Assembly (NCBI RefSeq): GCF_000247815.1
Contig: NC_021685.1
Coordinates: 17,334,955 to 17,398,954 of the forward strand
Direction: 5' to 3'
Length of the DNA stretch: 64,000 nt
Origin: Ficedula albicollis
Lineage: Eukaryota; Chordata; Aves; Passeriformes; Muscicapidae
This document shows, in pieces, positions 1 through 16,034 of the stretch. Numbering within the stretch: position 1 is the first letter of the stretch; each line of letters begins with the position of its first letter. Both the position numbers and the translations under genes were made by a program. The notes under the pieces were generated by a model. The model saw only the letters and a program-made list of their open reading frames with translations, did no database searches and was not told the DNA's origin.

Positions 1-1213
1 AAGACTGCAGGAAGTTTTGCTTGGGTCATTCACTTGCAACAGGATGTTATGTGAATACAGAGTGAATGTATGCAGCCTGTCACTTGGAATTGCTGCTGCT
101 GGAGAGCTCCCAGGGTTGCAGAGTCCTTGCAAGAGGCAATAACAGGAATGTGCCTGTGATCCTGCAAAGCCAGAGGAGGAACACGGAGCTGTGAGCCTCT
201 CCCATCACTGCAGGGTGTGAATAAATAGATCTAATCAACAATTTACATGTTAGCCCCAGACCAGGTGTTATTTTTAGGATGTGTCATTCAGCCTGAGAGA
301 AACCTCTGCATCTGGGGCTGGTGGTGTTTCTAAAAGCAGCTCTGAGTGATCACCCAGGCTGGATTTTAAACTGCATTTACATTTTGATAGAATCTGCTGC
401 TTTTCTTATCTGAAACAAAGCCCACCTGATCTTCATTAATTACACTATCATTTCACCTGCTAACCAGGGTGCTGCTAATTACACTTATCTCCCTGTTCTT
501 CACCAGATAATACACAGAAATTGTTATCCCTGCCTGTATCTGGATTAGCTGGGGCTGTAAGGAGGTGGCACAGGGTGATGGGTTTTACATTTATACTGTA
601 TTTATGGCCTGGCTGAGGGGAAGCTGGAGGAGTGGCTGCTGTCCCCTTGGCTGTGCTGCCATTCCAAGACACTTCCACAGCAAAACACACAGAGAAAACA
701 CGGCTGAGACACAGAAAAATCACCAGCTCCACAAGAGGGCTGGTGGAGTCCTGGGACACCCCAGAGCCTCCTGAGCACAGGGTGGAGGTTGAGCAGGGGG
801 TGATCCCAGGGGTGTTTCCAGCCTCAGCCATCAGGGACTGTGTGGCAGTGCCTTTCTTAGGACAGAGGAGCTCCTGGTGGCTTTTGTTGCCTTTTTTTTT
901 ATTCTGAAGAGGACTAGAAACGGTTCACAGGATTTCTTCTGAGCCTTCTGCAGTGCAGGTGGTGCAGGCAGGGATGGAACAACAGCACCTTTGGACTTGC
1001 CAAGTCTCCATCCACACCCAAGGCGCTGCCTGAGGCTCAAGGGTGATTTTCTTGCAGGCTTAGAACACAACACCAGCAGGGAGAACAAGAACTCAGTGCA
1101 GACCGTGCTGCAGAAAAACAAAAGCTAAATATGGAGCCATGGAGGTGCACACTGCAGTGGTGGCAGAGCTGGGAATGCTGAGTGGGGAGGTTTCCTGCTG
1201 CTCTGGCACGAGA
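1..1213. other. Non-coding stretch, no feature recognised
   Basis: Single-copy-looking vertebrate non-coding DNA of mixed composition. Short open frames occur on both strands, but none has splice signals or recognisable protein motifs. It is probably part of an upstream SIL1 intron, given the same-strand SIL1 exons from 23326 onward; that is an inference. Confidence 0.6.
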
Positions 1214-1790
1214 ACTCTGGTTCTCCATGAGGATCTCTGGTTCTCCATGAGGATCTCTGGCTCTCCCTGAGGATCTCTGGTTCTCCATAAGGATCTCTGG
1301 CTCTCCCTGAGGATCTCTGGTTCTCCATAAGGATCTCTGGCTCTCCCTGAGGATCTCTGGTTCTCCATAAGGATCTCTGGCTCTCCCTGAGGATCTCTGG
1401 TTCTCCATGAGGATCTCTGGCTCTCCCTGACGATCTCTGGTTCTCCATGAGGATCTCTGGTTCTCCACAGTTCTCCATAGTTCTCCATAAGGATCTCTGG
1501 TTCTCCATGAGGATCTCTAGTTCTCCATAAGGATCTCTGCTTCTCCATAGTTCTCCCTGAGGATCTCTGGTTCTCCATAAGGATCTCTGGCTCTCCCTGA
1601 GGATCTCTGGTTCTCCATAAGGATCTCTGGTTCTCCATGAGGGTCTCTGGTTTTCCCTGAGGACCTTTGGTTGTCCTTGAGGATCTCTGCTTCTCTATGG
1701 TTCTCCATGAGGACCTCTGGCTCTCCCTGAGGATCTCTGGCTCTCCCTGAGGACCTTGGGTTGTCCCTGAGGATCTCTGTGTCTCCATGC
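1214..1790. repeat. 20-bp minisatellite array (about 29 copies)
   Basis: The unit is close to 'ggatctctggttctccatga'. Two main variants (ttctccat-a/g-a and ctctccctga) alternate through much of the array, giving a 40-bp higher-order period. Copies degrade to the right (ggacctttggttgtccttga). Because 20 bp shifts frame every unit and the unit lacks stops on the minus strand, long minus-strand frames (up to 310 codons, rich in ENQRSSWRTRDP) stay open. These are a by-product of the repeat, not evidence for a gene. Confidence 0.9.
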
Positions 1791-3717
1791 TCTCCCCAAG
1801 GGTGTGCTGATGCCTTGCCCAGAGCTTGCTGTCACAGCAGGCAGTACTTTCTGGTGGTTGCTCTGCTCCAGGGCTGTGGTGCTCCCAGGAGGGCAGGGCA
1901 GGGATGCTCCTGTCCCAGCAGGTCACAGGGCACACAGGTACCACCCTAGAGCAGCTGCTCCTCCTCTGCATCACTTCCAGGGACAAAACTCCTGCCCTGC
2001 AGAGCCAGCACGGAGGGGGCAGCACCTGGGCAGCACTGCTTTAATAATTTATTAATGTTTAGTAATATTATTAATTTATAATGGCCAGATCTGCCACCAA
2101 AGCTGTGTGCTGGCTGGAGATGTGTGCTTGGGGGAGGGCTGGCCTCACCATTAGCTTGTCAGGGTTTGCAGCACTGGCAGCTGGGGAGAAAACTGTTATT
2201 AAGTGTAACGTGGCACCTGGGAGATGGAAGCATGGGGAGACAATAAATACAGCCTTCCATAATGCCATTCCACGGTGTCACTCTTCAGAATTTATTAGGA
2301 CTTAGCTGCAGCCATGCCTGCAGCCTCCTGTGCTGGAATCAGTAAATTGTGGTCATTATCTCCAGCACTTGCTCTGACCTGCTGTGTTTTACAAGGGAGG
2401 AGACTCTGCAGGCGTGGGGACACAAAAAGCAAATCCAGCTTTTCTGGGGTTTGCTGGGACACCCCAGGCAGTGCTGGGCTGTGGGGATGCACCCCAAGTG
2501 TGATCTGGGGGACTGAGGACCTACCAAAATCACCACAGTTTCTGGGGGAAGGAGCTGGGTGAGGAGGGATGCCAGGGCACCTTGGAGCACACTGGCACAT
2601 TTGTCACTCCACTGTGGGACCACTCCAGCAGCCTGGGGTGTGCTGAGGATGCTGGAGGTGGAAAAGGGTTCACAGGAGCTCCCTGAACTGCAGACAAGGA
2701 GATGCTACACCCCTGTTTGGTGTCCCCTTGCAGCAGCATTTTCAAATGAAAACACAAATGAAACTCTGCTCCTTTCTCCCATTTTTTTTTGTCAGGACAA
2801 ATCCCAGTAGCAGCATGTTTGTGTAGCTTCATCCTTATCCTCAGCATGTAGGTCCAGGATGGAGGAAAACAAGTTCAAGCCCAACCTCCTGATAATTTAT
2901 TATGTTCCTTGTGCTTAAGGGCAAAATTTAAGTTGCCAAAAGCAGATGTTTGCATGCTCTTTTTTTAGCTCTCCAAGTACTTTCTGTGTGCTTGATTGAT
3001 GGACGTCCCTGTTACATTAATAGCTGGGCTTTGCAGAAAGCTGTTATTACCAGGAGAATCTGGTGTGGGTTTCAGTTTTTCTTCTTGCATTGAAAATCCA
3101 TTATTAATGTCTTTTTGAGGAGAAAAAAAATAAAAAAAGAGGTTTCAATTCAGGCATTTTGCTTTGCTTTCTCAGGCGTCTTCTCAACTGTCTCCACCGA
3201 GGTGCTTTTAAAATCAATATTACAAGTGTTTTTTATATTTTACTGGGTGGTTGAGGGTTTCTGCGTCTTGCTATTGATTTCTGATTGTACTGCAGGACAT
3301 TTAAGTGCACACAAGTTGCTCTGTGATAGATAACTTCATATGTGTCTTCCTAATCATCGCTGAGTTGCCTTCTGCCTGTTCCCTGGATGCTGCTGCTGAG
3401 CCTGGAAGGCACCAGGAGAGCTCTGGCTGCAATCCTGAGACACCAAACTTGTTCACTGAACTTGGGTTGGGTTTTCAGTCAGACACAGGGTTCAAGTGAG
3501 GCTTGGGGGGAGTCTCCTCTTTTGTGTTTTGTGAACTTTGCAGAGTTCTTCTGCCCTGGCTTCTCAAGCAGCCTCATGTTCTGTGTTAGAGGAGTGTCAC
3601 AAGTCGTTGTCCTGCTTTGAGTGGGGTGGTCACAATTCTCCTTCAGCTTCAAGCACTGACCTTGTCCCTTGGGGCAGCTCTGCTGGCAGAGCTCAGCATT
3701 TCAGAGGTGCAGAGTCA
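1791..3717. other. Non-coding stretch
   Basis: No gene, RNA or mobile element recognised. A short AT-rich patch lies near 2040-2080 and an A-rich run near 3120-3140. Open frames here are below 110 codons and show no domain. Confidence 0.55.
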
Positions 3718-3985
3718 CTGCATCCCAGAATGGTTTGGGCTGGGAGGGACCATAAAGCTCATCCAATTCCATCCCCTGCCATGGCAGGGACACCTCCCAC
3801 TGTCTCAGGCTGCTCCAGCCTGGCCTTGGGCACTGCCAGGGATCCAGGGGCAGCCACAGCTGCTCTGGGCACTCCCCAGGGAACAATTCCTGCCCAATAT
3901 CCTGTCCAGCCCTGCCCTCTGGCAGTGGGAGCCATTCCCTGTGTCCTGTCCCTCCATCCCTTGTGAAAATCCAAATCTCCATGAA
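3718..3985 (-). mobile_element. CR1 LINE 3'-end fragment, minus orientation
   Basis: Reading left to right, 'cagaatggtttgggctggga' is followed by 'accataaagctcatccaatt', then the conserved block with 'ccatggcagggacacctccc' and 'ggctgctccagcctggcctt'. This is the reverse complement of the avian CR1 3' end as I know it. Near-identical blocks occur at 53070 and 28512 (minus) and at 18885 (plus). The copy is 5'-truncated, as is usual for CR1, and has no reverse transcriptase coding capacity. Confidence 0.85.
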
Positions 3986-4394
3986 GTGATAGAGAAGCAC
4001 AGACTGCATTTGAGGCTGCTGTAAAGTTGGATTTGCAGACAGAGGCTCTTGGAGCACATCAGCACTGATGGCACGATCTGAGTGAGGGCTTGTTGGCACC
4101 AAAGCAGCCTGTGAGGAGTGACATGGCTGTGGCCAGTGCAGGTGCTCCAAGCTGCTTCCACGGCTCTGGGTGGGCTGTACCAGGGGAAGAGCTCTGTGTG
4201 TGTGGGCACAGCCCCTCCCAGCCCTCCATGCCTGCCAGGGGCTGTGCCAGCAGGCAGCCTGGAGTGGTTTGGTGTACAGGAGCCTCTGCTGCTGCACTGG
4301 GCTGTTTGCTCCTCAGGCTGACCCTGAGCGGGCTCCTGGACCTGCAGGGGCTGCACTTGGCTTCCAAGGAATGGTTATTGCAGTTTGTCTGTGC
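3986..4394. other. Non-coding stretch between CR1 and 60-bp repeat
   Basis: No feature recognised. The sequence is GC-rich with overlapping short open frames on both strands, none with domain motifs. Confidence 0.5.
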
Positions 4395-4562
4395 TGGGGA
4401 CCAGGACAGACACTGGCAGAGGAGCTGGTCCCATGTCCCAGGACTCATCTATCCTGGGGACCAGGACAGACACTGGCAGAGGAGCTGGTCCTGTGTCCCA
4501 GGACTCATCTGTCCTGGGGATCAGGACAGACACTGGCAGAGGAGCTGGTCCCCTGTCCCCAG
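4395..4562. repeat. 60-bp tandem repeat, three copies
   Basis: Three copies spaced exactly 60 bp apart, beginning near 4395, 4455 and 4515. Each has the core 'accaggacagacactggcag' followed by 'aggagctggtccc'. A few substitutions separate the copies (catgtccca, tgtgtccca, cctgtcccc). The 60-bp period keeps frames open on both strands; no protein is inferred. Confidence 0.9.
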
Positions 4563-6628
4563 GAGCAGCAGGGCTCGGCGGTGGCAGTGCTGGCAGGGGA
4601 CAGCAGCCCAGCCCTGCCTGGCCTGGCTGGGGAAGGGACAGGGATGTTCTGGCATGCAGAACAATGGACAGGCTCTGACCTTGCTGCTGGAACTCACTTA
4701 GCAATTCTGTTGATGTTCTGGAGACAAAAATATAATTCAGGCCACCTTCTCCTCCAAGCTGACCCTGAGAATCTGGGAGAAGAGCTACTGAATAATTAGG
4801 GGGCCTTTTTTTTTTTTTTTTTTTTCCCTTTTTGCTGGAGTTACTGCTCAGTGTTGAACTGTTCTCCAAAGTGTCATTGTTCCCTTGAACTTAGTGGCCC
4901 AAGTGTACTTAGCATTAATATAATTAGGTAAATTGCAGTCTCATTAATCACTGGGGGCTGTTTTGTGGGTGGCTTGGCTGGTGGGGAGCCCCTGGCCAGG
5001 GGTGGGGGCTGTGGCTGGAGCAGTCCCCCTCTGTCCTGTGACAGCTTTAGCTGTGTGTGTCTCACCCTGCAGGATCTGCAGTGCTGGCCAGCCCTGCCAT
5101 GATTACAGGGAGCAGCTTTGCTACCACAGGGGACAAAAAAGAAGGGTGGATTTGTCCCAGGGGGGCCTGGCTGGACCACATCCCTGCTGCTGTCACTCTG
5201 ATTTGGTCTGTGGGCTCCCAAAATGCAGAGCCCAGACTTGTGGCTCTGCAGTGAACACCCAGGGCCCGAGCTCTTGCTGCAGGCTGTTTGGTGATGCTGT
5301 GGCTCTGTCTCTGTGGCAGAGCTCTCAGCCTTCCTGGCAATGTAAATTCTCCTGGCTGCATGCTAAAATTACACTGAGTTATTGATTTATCTTTGAGAGG
5401 ATTTCCTTCCCGAGGGACGTTTCTGGCTGTTGTAGTGATTTAGCTCTGCTGCAAGTGCAGGCTCCGTGGCAGAGCAGAGCCACCCTGCTGCCCCCCTGCC
5501 CTCCCTCAGGCTTCCTCTGCAAGCTGATTTCTGTTCCAAGGCTGGGACAAGGTTACATGGCTCTTATTTCCCTGTGACCACTGCAAATAAAAAGGCATTT
5601 TCAGCTTTCCACTGCAAGGCTGGGCCAAGCCTTTGTGCCCTGGCACCAGCATTACCTTGGGCACGTCTCAAACCCAGCTCCAAGGCTGGCACGTGGGACA
5701 TGTGGAGCCATGCCAGCTCCTGGGAATGTTTTAGTCTCTCAGAGTGGGGCATGATAGGATCAGAATCATGCTAACACTTCTTTCCTAAAGCTGCAGGGTC
5801 CAGCCTCTCTTTTCTTTCCTTTCTATTGACTTTCCATGGAGCATCTCTAAAAACCAGGCCAGGCAAGTTCCTGCTGGTGGTCCTGAGGAAGCAAAGCCAG
5901 TTCTCTTCTTCTGCCACCAGTTTTCTCCCCTTGGCCCTGAAATCACACCCCACAGCTGGTGAGCACCATCAGTAGAAGGACCTGACCCTTCAGGACAGGG
6001 CCAAATTTCAAATTTCAGTTTCAGCACCTCTGTGGCTGCAAAATGCCCAGCTCTGTGTCCTTGGGTGAAGCACATCCCTGTGGGTTCCTGTATCCAGCCC
6101 CACAGTGGGTTTGGCACCGATCTCAGCTGCACACTGATGAAATGTGAGGCTGCTCATGTGTGTGGTGTTGTAAAACAGCATCCACCAATTAGGCCCAGGG
6201 AGAACATCAATTTATTTCCCTGCAAACCGAGTGTGGCACAGCTCCTTCCTCTCCCAGTGATCTATCTGTGAGATAAAACACATCTTTAGTGTCTATCTTA
6301 AATACTGCAGTGTTGACAAGTTCTCTTGACAGAAATTAGGCTAATGTCCCTTACGACTGCGTTAGCTGTGGAAACAAGGCTTTAAATTGAAGCTTCTCAA
6401 AGCACTATTCCAACGTGCTCTCCAAGGCATCTTCTTATTCCAGCTTTGAGTACCCAAATTTGTTCTCACTCTGTCTTGGCAGTGAGGCTGCCTCCCTCCC
6501 ATCCATCCTGCTGCTCTGGCAGCCAGGCAGGTGGGATTGGGCGCCTTGCAGTGCTGACCTGGGCAGTGCTGGCCAAAGGTCTGCAGCCCCCTGGCTCCAG
6601 GGGATGCTCCAGGTTCGGGGAGATGCTG
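4563..6628. other. Non-coding stretch
   Basis: No gene recognised. It includes a T-homopolymer of about 20 nt at 4807-4826, which could be an A-tail remnant of a minus-strand retroposon although no element body is visible. Otherwise it is ordinary mixed-composition intronic or intergenic sequence. Confidence 0.5.
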
Positions 6629-8300
<1,672 letters not shown>

Positions 8301-9905
8301 TGCTGGGATGTGGGTGAGGAGCCAGCTGACACAGGTGCAGCAGAGATGGGATCCCAGGCAATCAATCAGCTGCCTGCCCTGCCAGCAGCAGGGCGTGTCC
8401 TGAAACGCTCCCACCGGGCGCTGGAGCTGGCAGGAGGGGGCTCCTGTCCTACGTGGCTTGTCTCTGCAATTCCAGCTCTGAGTTACAGACTCAGAGGCTG
8501 AGCACAGGAACAGACACTGGTCATGGACATCCCTGCTTGGGCTTCTCATCCTTCCTGGTAAATAGTTTCATTTTTTGCTCCTTTACCCTCCTCAAGTTGT
8601 GCACTTTCAGCCTTCAACTCCTCGTTTCCAGCCGTGATTAACCATGGCCATCCCAAACCTCCTGATTCTCACTCTGGTGTTGGTCCTGACAGGTTATCCC
8701 TCCCTGTCTGTCCCTTCTGTGCCTCCACATTGCCAGGTTCTTTGGTGGCCATCTCACGAGTCCCTGGGAGAGGAGGAGAGGCTCTCTGGGAGTGACAGAT
8801 GTGGGAGGCACAATGGTTGATGATGTTCTGGAGCTACTAATCTCCATCATAGTAAAGAAGCCAGTGGTGCCTCTCTCAAAAAGGTATTAAATGCCTAAAA
8901 TTCCACAAAATTAATATCATCCTCAGTTGCTTTTGTCAGGTTCTCAATTCTCCTGGTCAGCTGCTTTGTCCTTCTCTGCCCACGTCCTGCATTGATCTTC
9001 TCTGAATGTAGCCAAGCCCTCAGCATCCCAGATGGGCTTTCTGGAGTAACAAATAGACCTGAGGGATGACAATTACTGAATGGATTGTGGCATTGGCTTG
9101 GGGATAAATAATGTAGTGACTTGGAGAGGGATTAAAACTGGCTTTTTAAAATAAGCTTCTCGTGGATGTTGACTTGGGGACGTGGTGAGACAGAGGTCAC
9201 TGCGGGGTCTCTGCAGCCTGGTGTGTTTGAGAGATGAAATATCAGAGTGTTGCTGGATACCTTTGGTCTCTCTGATTCTTCTGCTCGGACCTTTGTGGGA
9301 TTAAACTCTCTAAACTGCTGCAGTTCACAGACTTCAAGCCCAGTATCAGAAGAAGAAATAAATCAAGTGCCTCGTGTTGAATCCTGAGCACGTGGCTCCT
9401 GCTGCAGCCGGGGCTGTGGTAACTCACTGCAGTGCCTGCCTTGGAGCTGAAGGGTTTGCTGAGAAGGTGAAAACAAACGTGTTGTGCCCACTCCAAAAAA
9501 GGACAACTCTTCTTCTTCCTGCCCTGGGGTTATTTTTTCCCTGCTGTGTCTGCTGCTGCTGCACTGCAAGGCAGAGTGGGCAGGAGGGAGGTGGGAGGAC
9601 AGATCACTTTTTGGGGGAGCTCCTTGCCCCAGAAGCATTTCCCCATAGCAGCAGCAGCAGATACACAAGCAGATGGCTCTGATGGAGGCACTGCCTTTCC
9701 CTCTGAGCCTTCCTTCCCTGAGATCCCTCCTTCCTCCCCAGGCCCTCGCTGGCCTCCTTCCACCTTCTCCTCCGTCACTTCCAGACTTCCCAGGGGCCCA
9801 GGCACCCCATGGCAGCCAGGCTGTGCCCTGTGTGTGACAGCCACCCCTCCTGTCCTGAGGTTTGTTTGGGGTGTGTTCGGCAGGCAGATGGCTCAGCTCT
9901 GGGCT
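8301..9905. other. Non-coding stretch
   Basis: No gene, RNA or mobile element recognised. Reading frames up to about 104 codons on both strands lack motifs. Confidence 0.5.
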
Positions 9906-11163
<1,258 letters not shown>

Positions 11164-11217
11164 CTGGCTGCCAGCCATGGTGGGTGGCAGTCACAGGGAC
11201 CCTCCCTGGCACTGCCA

Positions 11218-11540
11218 GCCATGTCCCTGCCTGTCCCCATGGTCCCTGCCTGTCCCCATGGTCCCTGTTCTGTCCCCATGGCCCTGCCTGTCCCCATAGC
11301 CCTGCCTGTCCCCATAGCCCTGTCTGTCCCCATGGCCCTGTGCCTGTCCCCATAGCCCTGTCTGTCCCCATGGTCCCTGTCTGTCCCCATAGCCCTGTCT
11401 GTCCCCATGTCCCTGTCTGTCCCCATGGTCCCTGCCTGTCCCCATAGCCCTGTCTGTCCCCATGGCCCTGTCTGTCCCCATAGCCCTGCCTGTCCCCATA
11501 GCCCTGCCTGTCCCCATGTCCCTGCCTGTCCCCATCAACC
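11218..11540. repeat. 18-19-bp minisatellite, 'ctgtccccatagccctg' type
   Basis: About 17-18 copies of a unit with 'ctgtccccat' followed by 'agccctg', 'ggccctg', 'ggtccctg' or 'gtccctg'. Variant types are interspersed without clear higher-order structure. It begins about 55 bp after the trinucleotide array ends, so two unrelated arrays sit almost side by side. Confidence 0.85.
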
Positions 11541-11982
11541 CCAGTGGCACAGGACAGCCCTGGCTCAGGGAAAAGGGGCAGCTGTGAGCACTGGCCAGCC
11601 CCATGTCCAAATGGAATGGGCCTTTCACGTCTCTAATCAAGGGTTACTTAGTGGAGAGCCCCTTCCTTGTGAGGCTTTGTTCTCTGCTAGCTGTGGATTG
11701 AATCACGGGAGAAGGGGTTGAATTCTGGCATCGTTTTAGAAATGTTTCCACTCTATTTGCTGAGGGGAGCAAATTACAGAGAAGGCCTCTGAGCACTGGA
11801 ACAAAAGAGTGGCTCTAAAACCCTTTTCAGCCAAACAAGTGTTTGAGCTGAAGACCTGATGGATGGTGCTTAAAGATGTGGTTATTGCAGCAAGGCTGGC
11901 ATTAAAAATCACAGGGTGCAAGACAGTTCTCCCAAGGGTTCCTGTGGGGGTGTGTGTCCCTGTAACCCTGCTTGTGGGGAGA
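11541..11982. other. Non-coding stretch
   Basis: No feature recognised between the minisatellite and the telomere-like patch. Confidence 0.5.
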
Positions 11983-12050
11983 GTTAGGGGTTTGGGTTTG
12001 GGTTTGGATTTGGGTTAGGGCTAGGGTTAGAATTAGGATTAGGATTAGGG
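11983..12050 (+). repeat. Degenerate interstitial telomere-like repeat
   Basis: Contains gttagggg, three gtttggg/gtttgga units, then 'gggttagggctagggttag' and aattagg/attagg variants, ending in ttaggg. This is a short diverged (TTAGGG)n-like patch, G-rich on the + strand. It ends about 15 bp before the LTR start at 12065. It could be a double-strand-break repair scar or drifted simple sequence. Confidence 0.6.
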
Positions 12051-12064
12051 CTCCTTAACACCCC

Positions 12065-13236
<1,172 letters not shown>

Positions 13237-13394
13237 TTCTGGCCACATCAACCCAGCACACCCCGTGAGATCTGTGGCATCAGCCACAGGAGAGCAGCCA
13301 CACAGCAAGTGCCACTGGGTCACTTCTCTCCTGCTCAGTGAGAAACTGGAGTGGGATCAGTCCTTTTGGGGTGCCATCACTGCCTGTGGCAGGA

Positions 13395-13455
13395 GGGCTG
13401 CAATTGGATAATCTTTAAGGTCTCTTCCAACATAAAACATTCCATAATTCTTTCC
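13395..13455 (+). mobile_element. CR1 LINE 3'-terminal fragment, plus orientation
   Basis: Reads 'ggataatctttaaggtctct' then tccaacataaaacattccataattct, matching the CR1 3' terminus with its short terminal repeat motif. Only the last 60 bp or so is recognisable. Confidence 0.65.
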
Positions 13456-14165
13456 CTGGCCCCTGTTCTAGGTGGATTCAAGCCCAGCAGAAAGTAGTGC
13501 TGCTGTTTTGGGGCCTGTGGGGAACCTGGGCAGGAGCACACTTGGTGTTGGGCTGTGTCAGAGCAGGGTGGCTTTGGGGCTGTCCCAGCAATGCCTTTGC
13601 TGCCAGCAGCAGTGCTGGGTGTTGAACAGGGCACAGGTTCACCCTTGGAAGCTCAAAGGCATTTCAGATGGCTTCTGTCCCTGCTCCACTGCAGCACAGA
13701 ACAAAACCAGTGTTGGAGAAGATGTCACACTTGGACATCACCGTGCTGGCAGGATATTTATTAACATAGAATGTCACAGAAAGGCTTGTCAGATAAACTA
13801 ACCCACTGAAGGGTCTTACATGAGACTTCTTGGTTTCCTTGAGGTGCTTTCAGCTCTGCATTCAGTCTCTCCATTCATGCCATTCTGGAAGGCCCTCTGT
13901 GACATCTGTGCCTTGGGCATCAGGCCCGTGTGTCTGGGTGCCCTGGGAGGCAGAAAGAAGCAGCAGGGTGAAATGTTTGTTCATTCTATAAGAACAAAAC
14001 TCCTCTCTTTAGGGTTTCCTCTGCAATGCCAGGAGGAGAAGGAATCTCTGTCCATGTCAGCCCTGTGACAGAACAGTTGTGATGAAAGCAGGCTGGCAGC
14101 ACCAGGACTGGTCAGTGCAGGCAGAGGCAGCACAGCTCCTTCAGCCTGGACTGGGCACTGCTGGG
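13456..14165. other. Non-coding stretch
   Basis: No feature recognised; short open frames only. Confidence 0.5.
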
Positions 14166-14572
14166 ACACGTGGCAGTAATGGGCAGATGGGACTCAGTTT
14201 CTTGATGCAGAAAAAGCTAATTCTTTATTCACATAGCTCATATTTATAGGAAATAGCTGAAGGCACTGTGTTAAACCCAACTGGTCAGCAATACAGTGAA
14301 ATTCAGTTCATTGGTTGGTAAGGGTTATTGTATATGTCTATCAGATTTTCTCTCCCTAGGTATGACTGCATGTTTTCTTCACTGATTCTCATGGAACAGA
14401 TTTCTTGTTTTTGCAGGTGTGAATGGTTCTGTTACCAGAATAAATTGTTGTGCTAACTGACTTTCGTTCTTATGATTTTTTACCTGGGTAGTTACAAGCT
14501 AACTGTTAGCTTAGCTGGAATAGCAGGGTTAAACCATGTTTTATAAGGCCTTTCTTTTATAACATCTCTACC
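14166..14572 (-). mobile_element. Probable solo LTR, minus orientation
   Basis: Read on the minus strand, a TATA-like box (tataaatatgag, near 14245) is followed about 25 bp later by a polyadenylation signal (gaataaag, near 14220). This compact arrangement is typical of avian retroviral LTRs with a short R region. The upstream part is AT-rich, and its outer edge near 14570 reads 'tgttataaaagaaaggcc'. No internal coding region is adjacent. Boundaries and family are inferred; an unrelated AT-rich unique sequence cannot be excluded. Confidence 0.45.
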
Positions 14573-16030
14573 TGTATGCAACAGGGAGAGGAAGAACAAT
14601 GGCACTGGGCATGGTGCATCACCCCAGGGATTCATCCTGCACCCATCCCCTGCAGAGCTCATGCTTTAGGGACAGTTCATGGGCATGGACAGCACACAGT
14701 GATTTATAAAAGACTTTCTCTGTAATTAACTGCAGTAGGTAACAGGTAACTGCTGTCACTGGTTACCTGAGCCATCCAGAGGCAGTGACCAGGCTGTGCT
14801 TCTCTGAGGAGATGCTGTGCTCAACAGGCAGCTGTGGCTGCCCAGCAGTGCAGTGGGAGTAGAGCTGCACAGGGAGTGGATTTATAAAACATTTCCTCCA
14901 GCATCACAGGAGTCTGTACTTGGAATGTGCTCCCAGGTGTCTGAGCTGCCTCCCTTCCCAAGGTGGGGAATGCTGGGGGAGCTTCCAGCCTGTGAAACCT
15001 CTCCACCAGCTATCAGGAGGTGACACAGAGCATATTAATGACATTTTCCAGTGGCACTTAATAGGGAGGAGTAGTGAGTGCCAGACAGTGAACTAATGCA
15101 AAAGGCTGAAGCTGAGTGAAAAAGAGACAGAAAGAAATAAAATGAGATTCAGGCTCTGGGCTCTTCTTCCCATCAGTAATCCATCTCTTCCTTACCTGTG
15201 TCTGCTACATGTCTTCCTTCTGTGTGTCAAAATGTTCTGTTTTGATGTAACAAACTGGAGAGTGGTAGGACTTGCCTTGGTAGGAAAAAAAACCGGAGGC
15301 AGCTGTAACCAGAGCCTGGGGTCAGGGTGTGAGCTGAGCCCCAGACTGGGCCTGGCTCCTGTTTTCCTCTGAGCCCCTGATGTGGGACACCCCATCCAGC
15401 CAGGCACAGCTGGGGTCAGGCAGTGTCCCCTGTGTGCCACCAGCCTCAGCCAGCTCCCTGTTCCTGGTGGCTCCTGGGGCTGGGGGTGCAGCTCTGGGGA
15501 GCTCTGCTGCTCCAGGGCTTTGTCTCCTGGTAGTTTTTAACCATTATTTCATTAACAGAGAAGGTGCCATCAGATACCTTGTTGTGGATGCTCTGTCAGT
15601 GTGATCGTTTCCATACTGCAGCACTGCTGGTGTGTTTTGCTGGAACATTCACATATTGATTCCAGATTCCTTTGTTGCCTGCACTAGAAAGAAAGTCCCT
15701 TTTCCCTCACTCCCTGCGTGGAGAGAAACAAAGAGTAAAGGAAGGTAGATGTTATCTGGGGCTTGCTCACACAGCCAGGTAATTTTTGAGAGCTGCAGAG
15801 CCACTTACTGACTCATAGCTGGGGCTTGTTTTCAAACCCTTGATAGATTTTGGAATTCTCTTACAATGGCAAACAAGGATGCTCACTTGGGGACAGGCCT
15901 GGGATCTGCCTCAGCGGCTGGATCACCTTTGTTCTGCTTGCTCCAGCCTTCCCAGGGGACATTCCTGTGCCAGGGGGGACAGAGAGGTGCTGCAGGGGGG
16001 AGCCTCCTGTCCCTGCTGGGCAGTCTTTGT
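14573..16030. other. Non-coding stretch
   Basis: No gene recognised. A frame at 15142-15372 (+) begins with a hydrophobic stretch resembling a signal peptide, but has no further support. Confidence 0.5.
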
Positions 16031-16034
16031 CCAA

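Noticed and set aside
15142..15372. Possible signal-peptide exon for the chordin-like gene
   Set aside because: The start is hydrophobic but there is no donor in a matching phase and no resemblance to chordin-like leaders.
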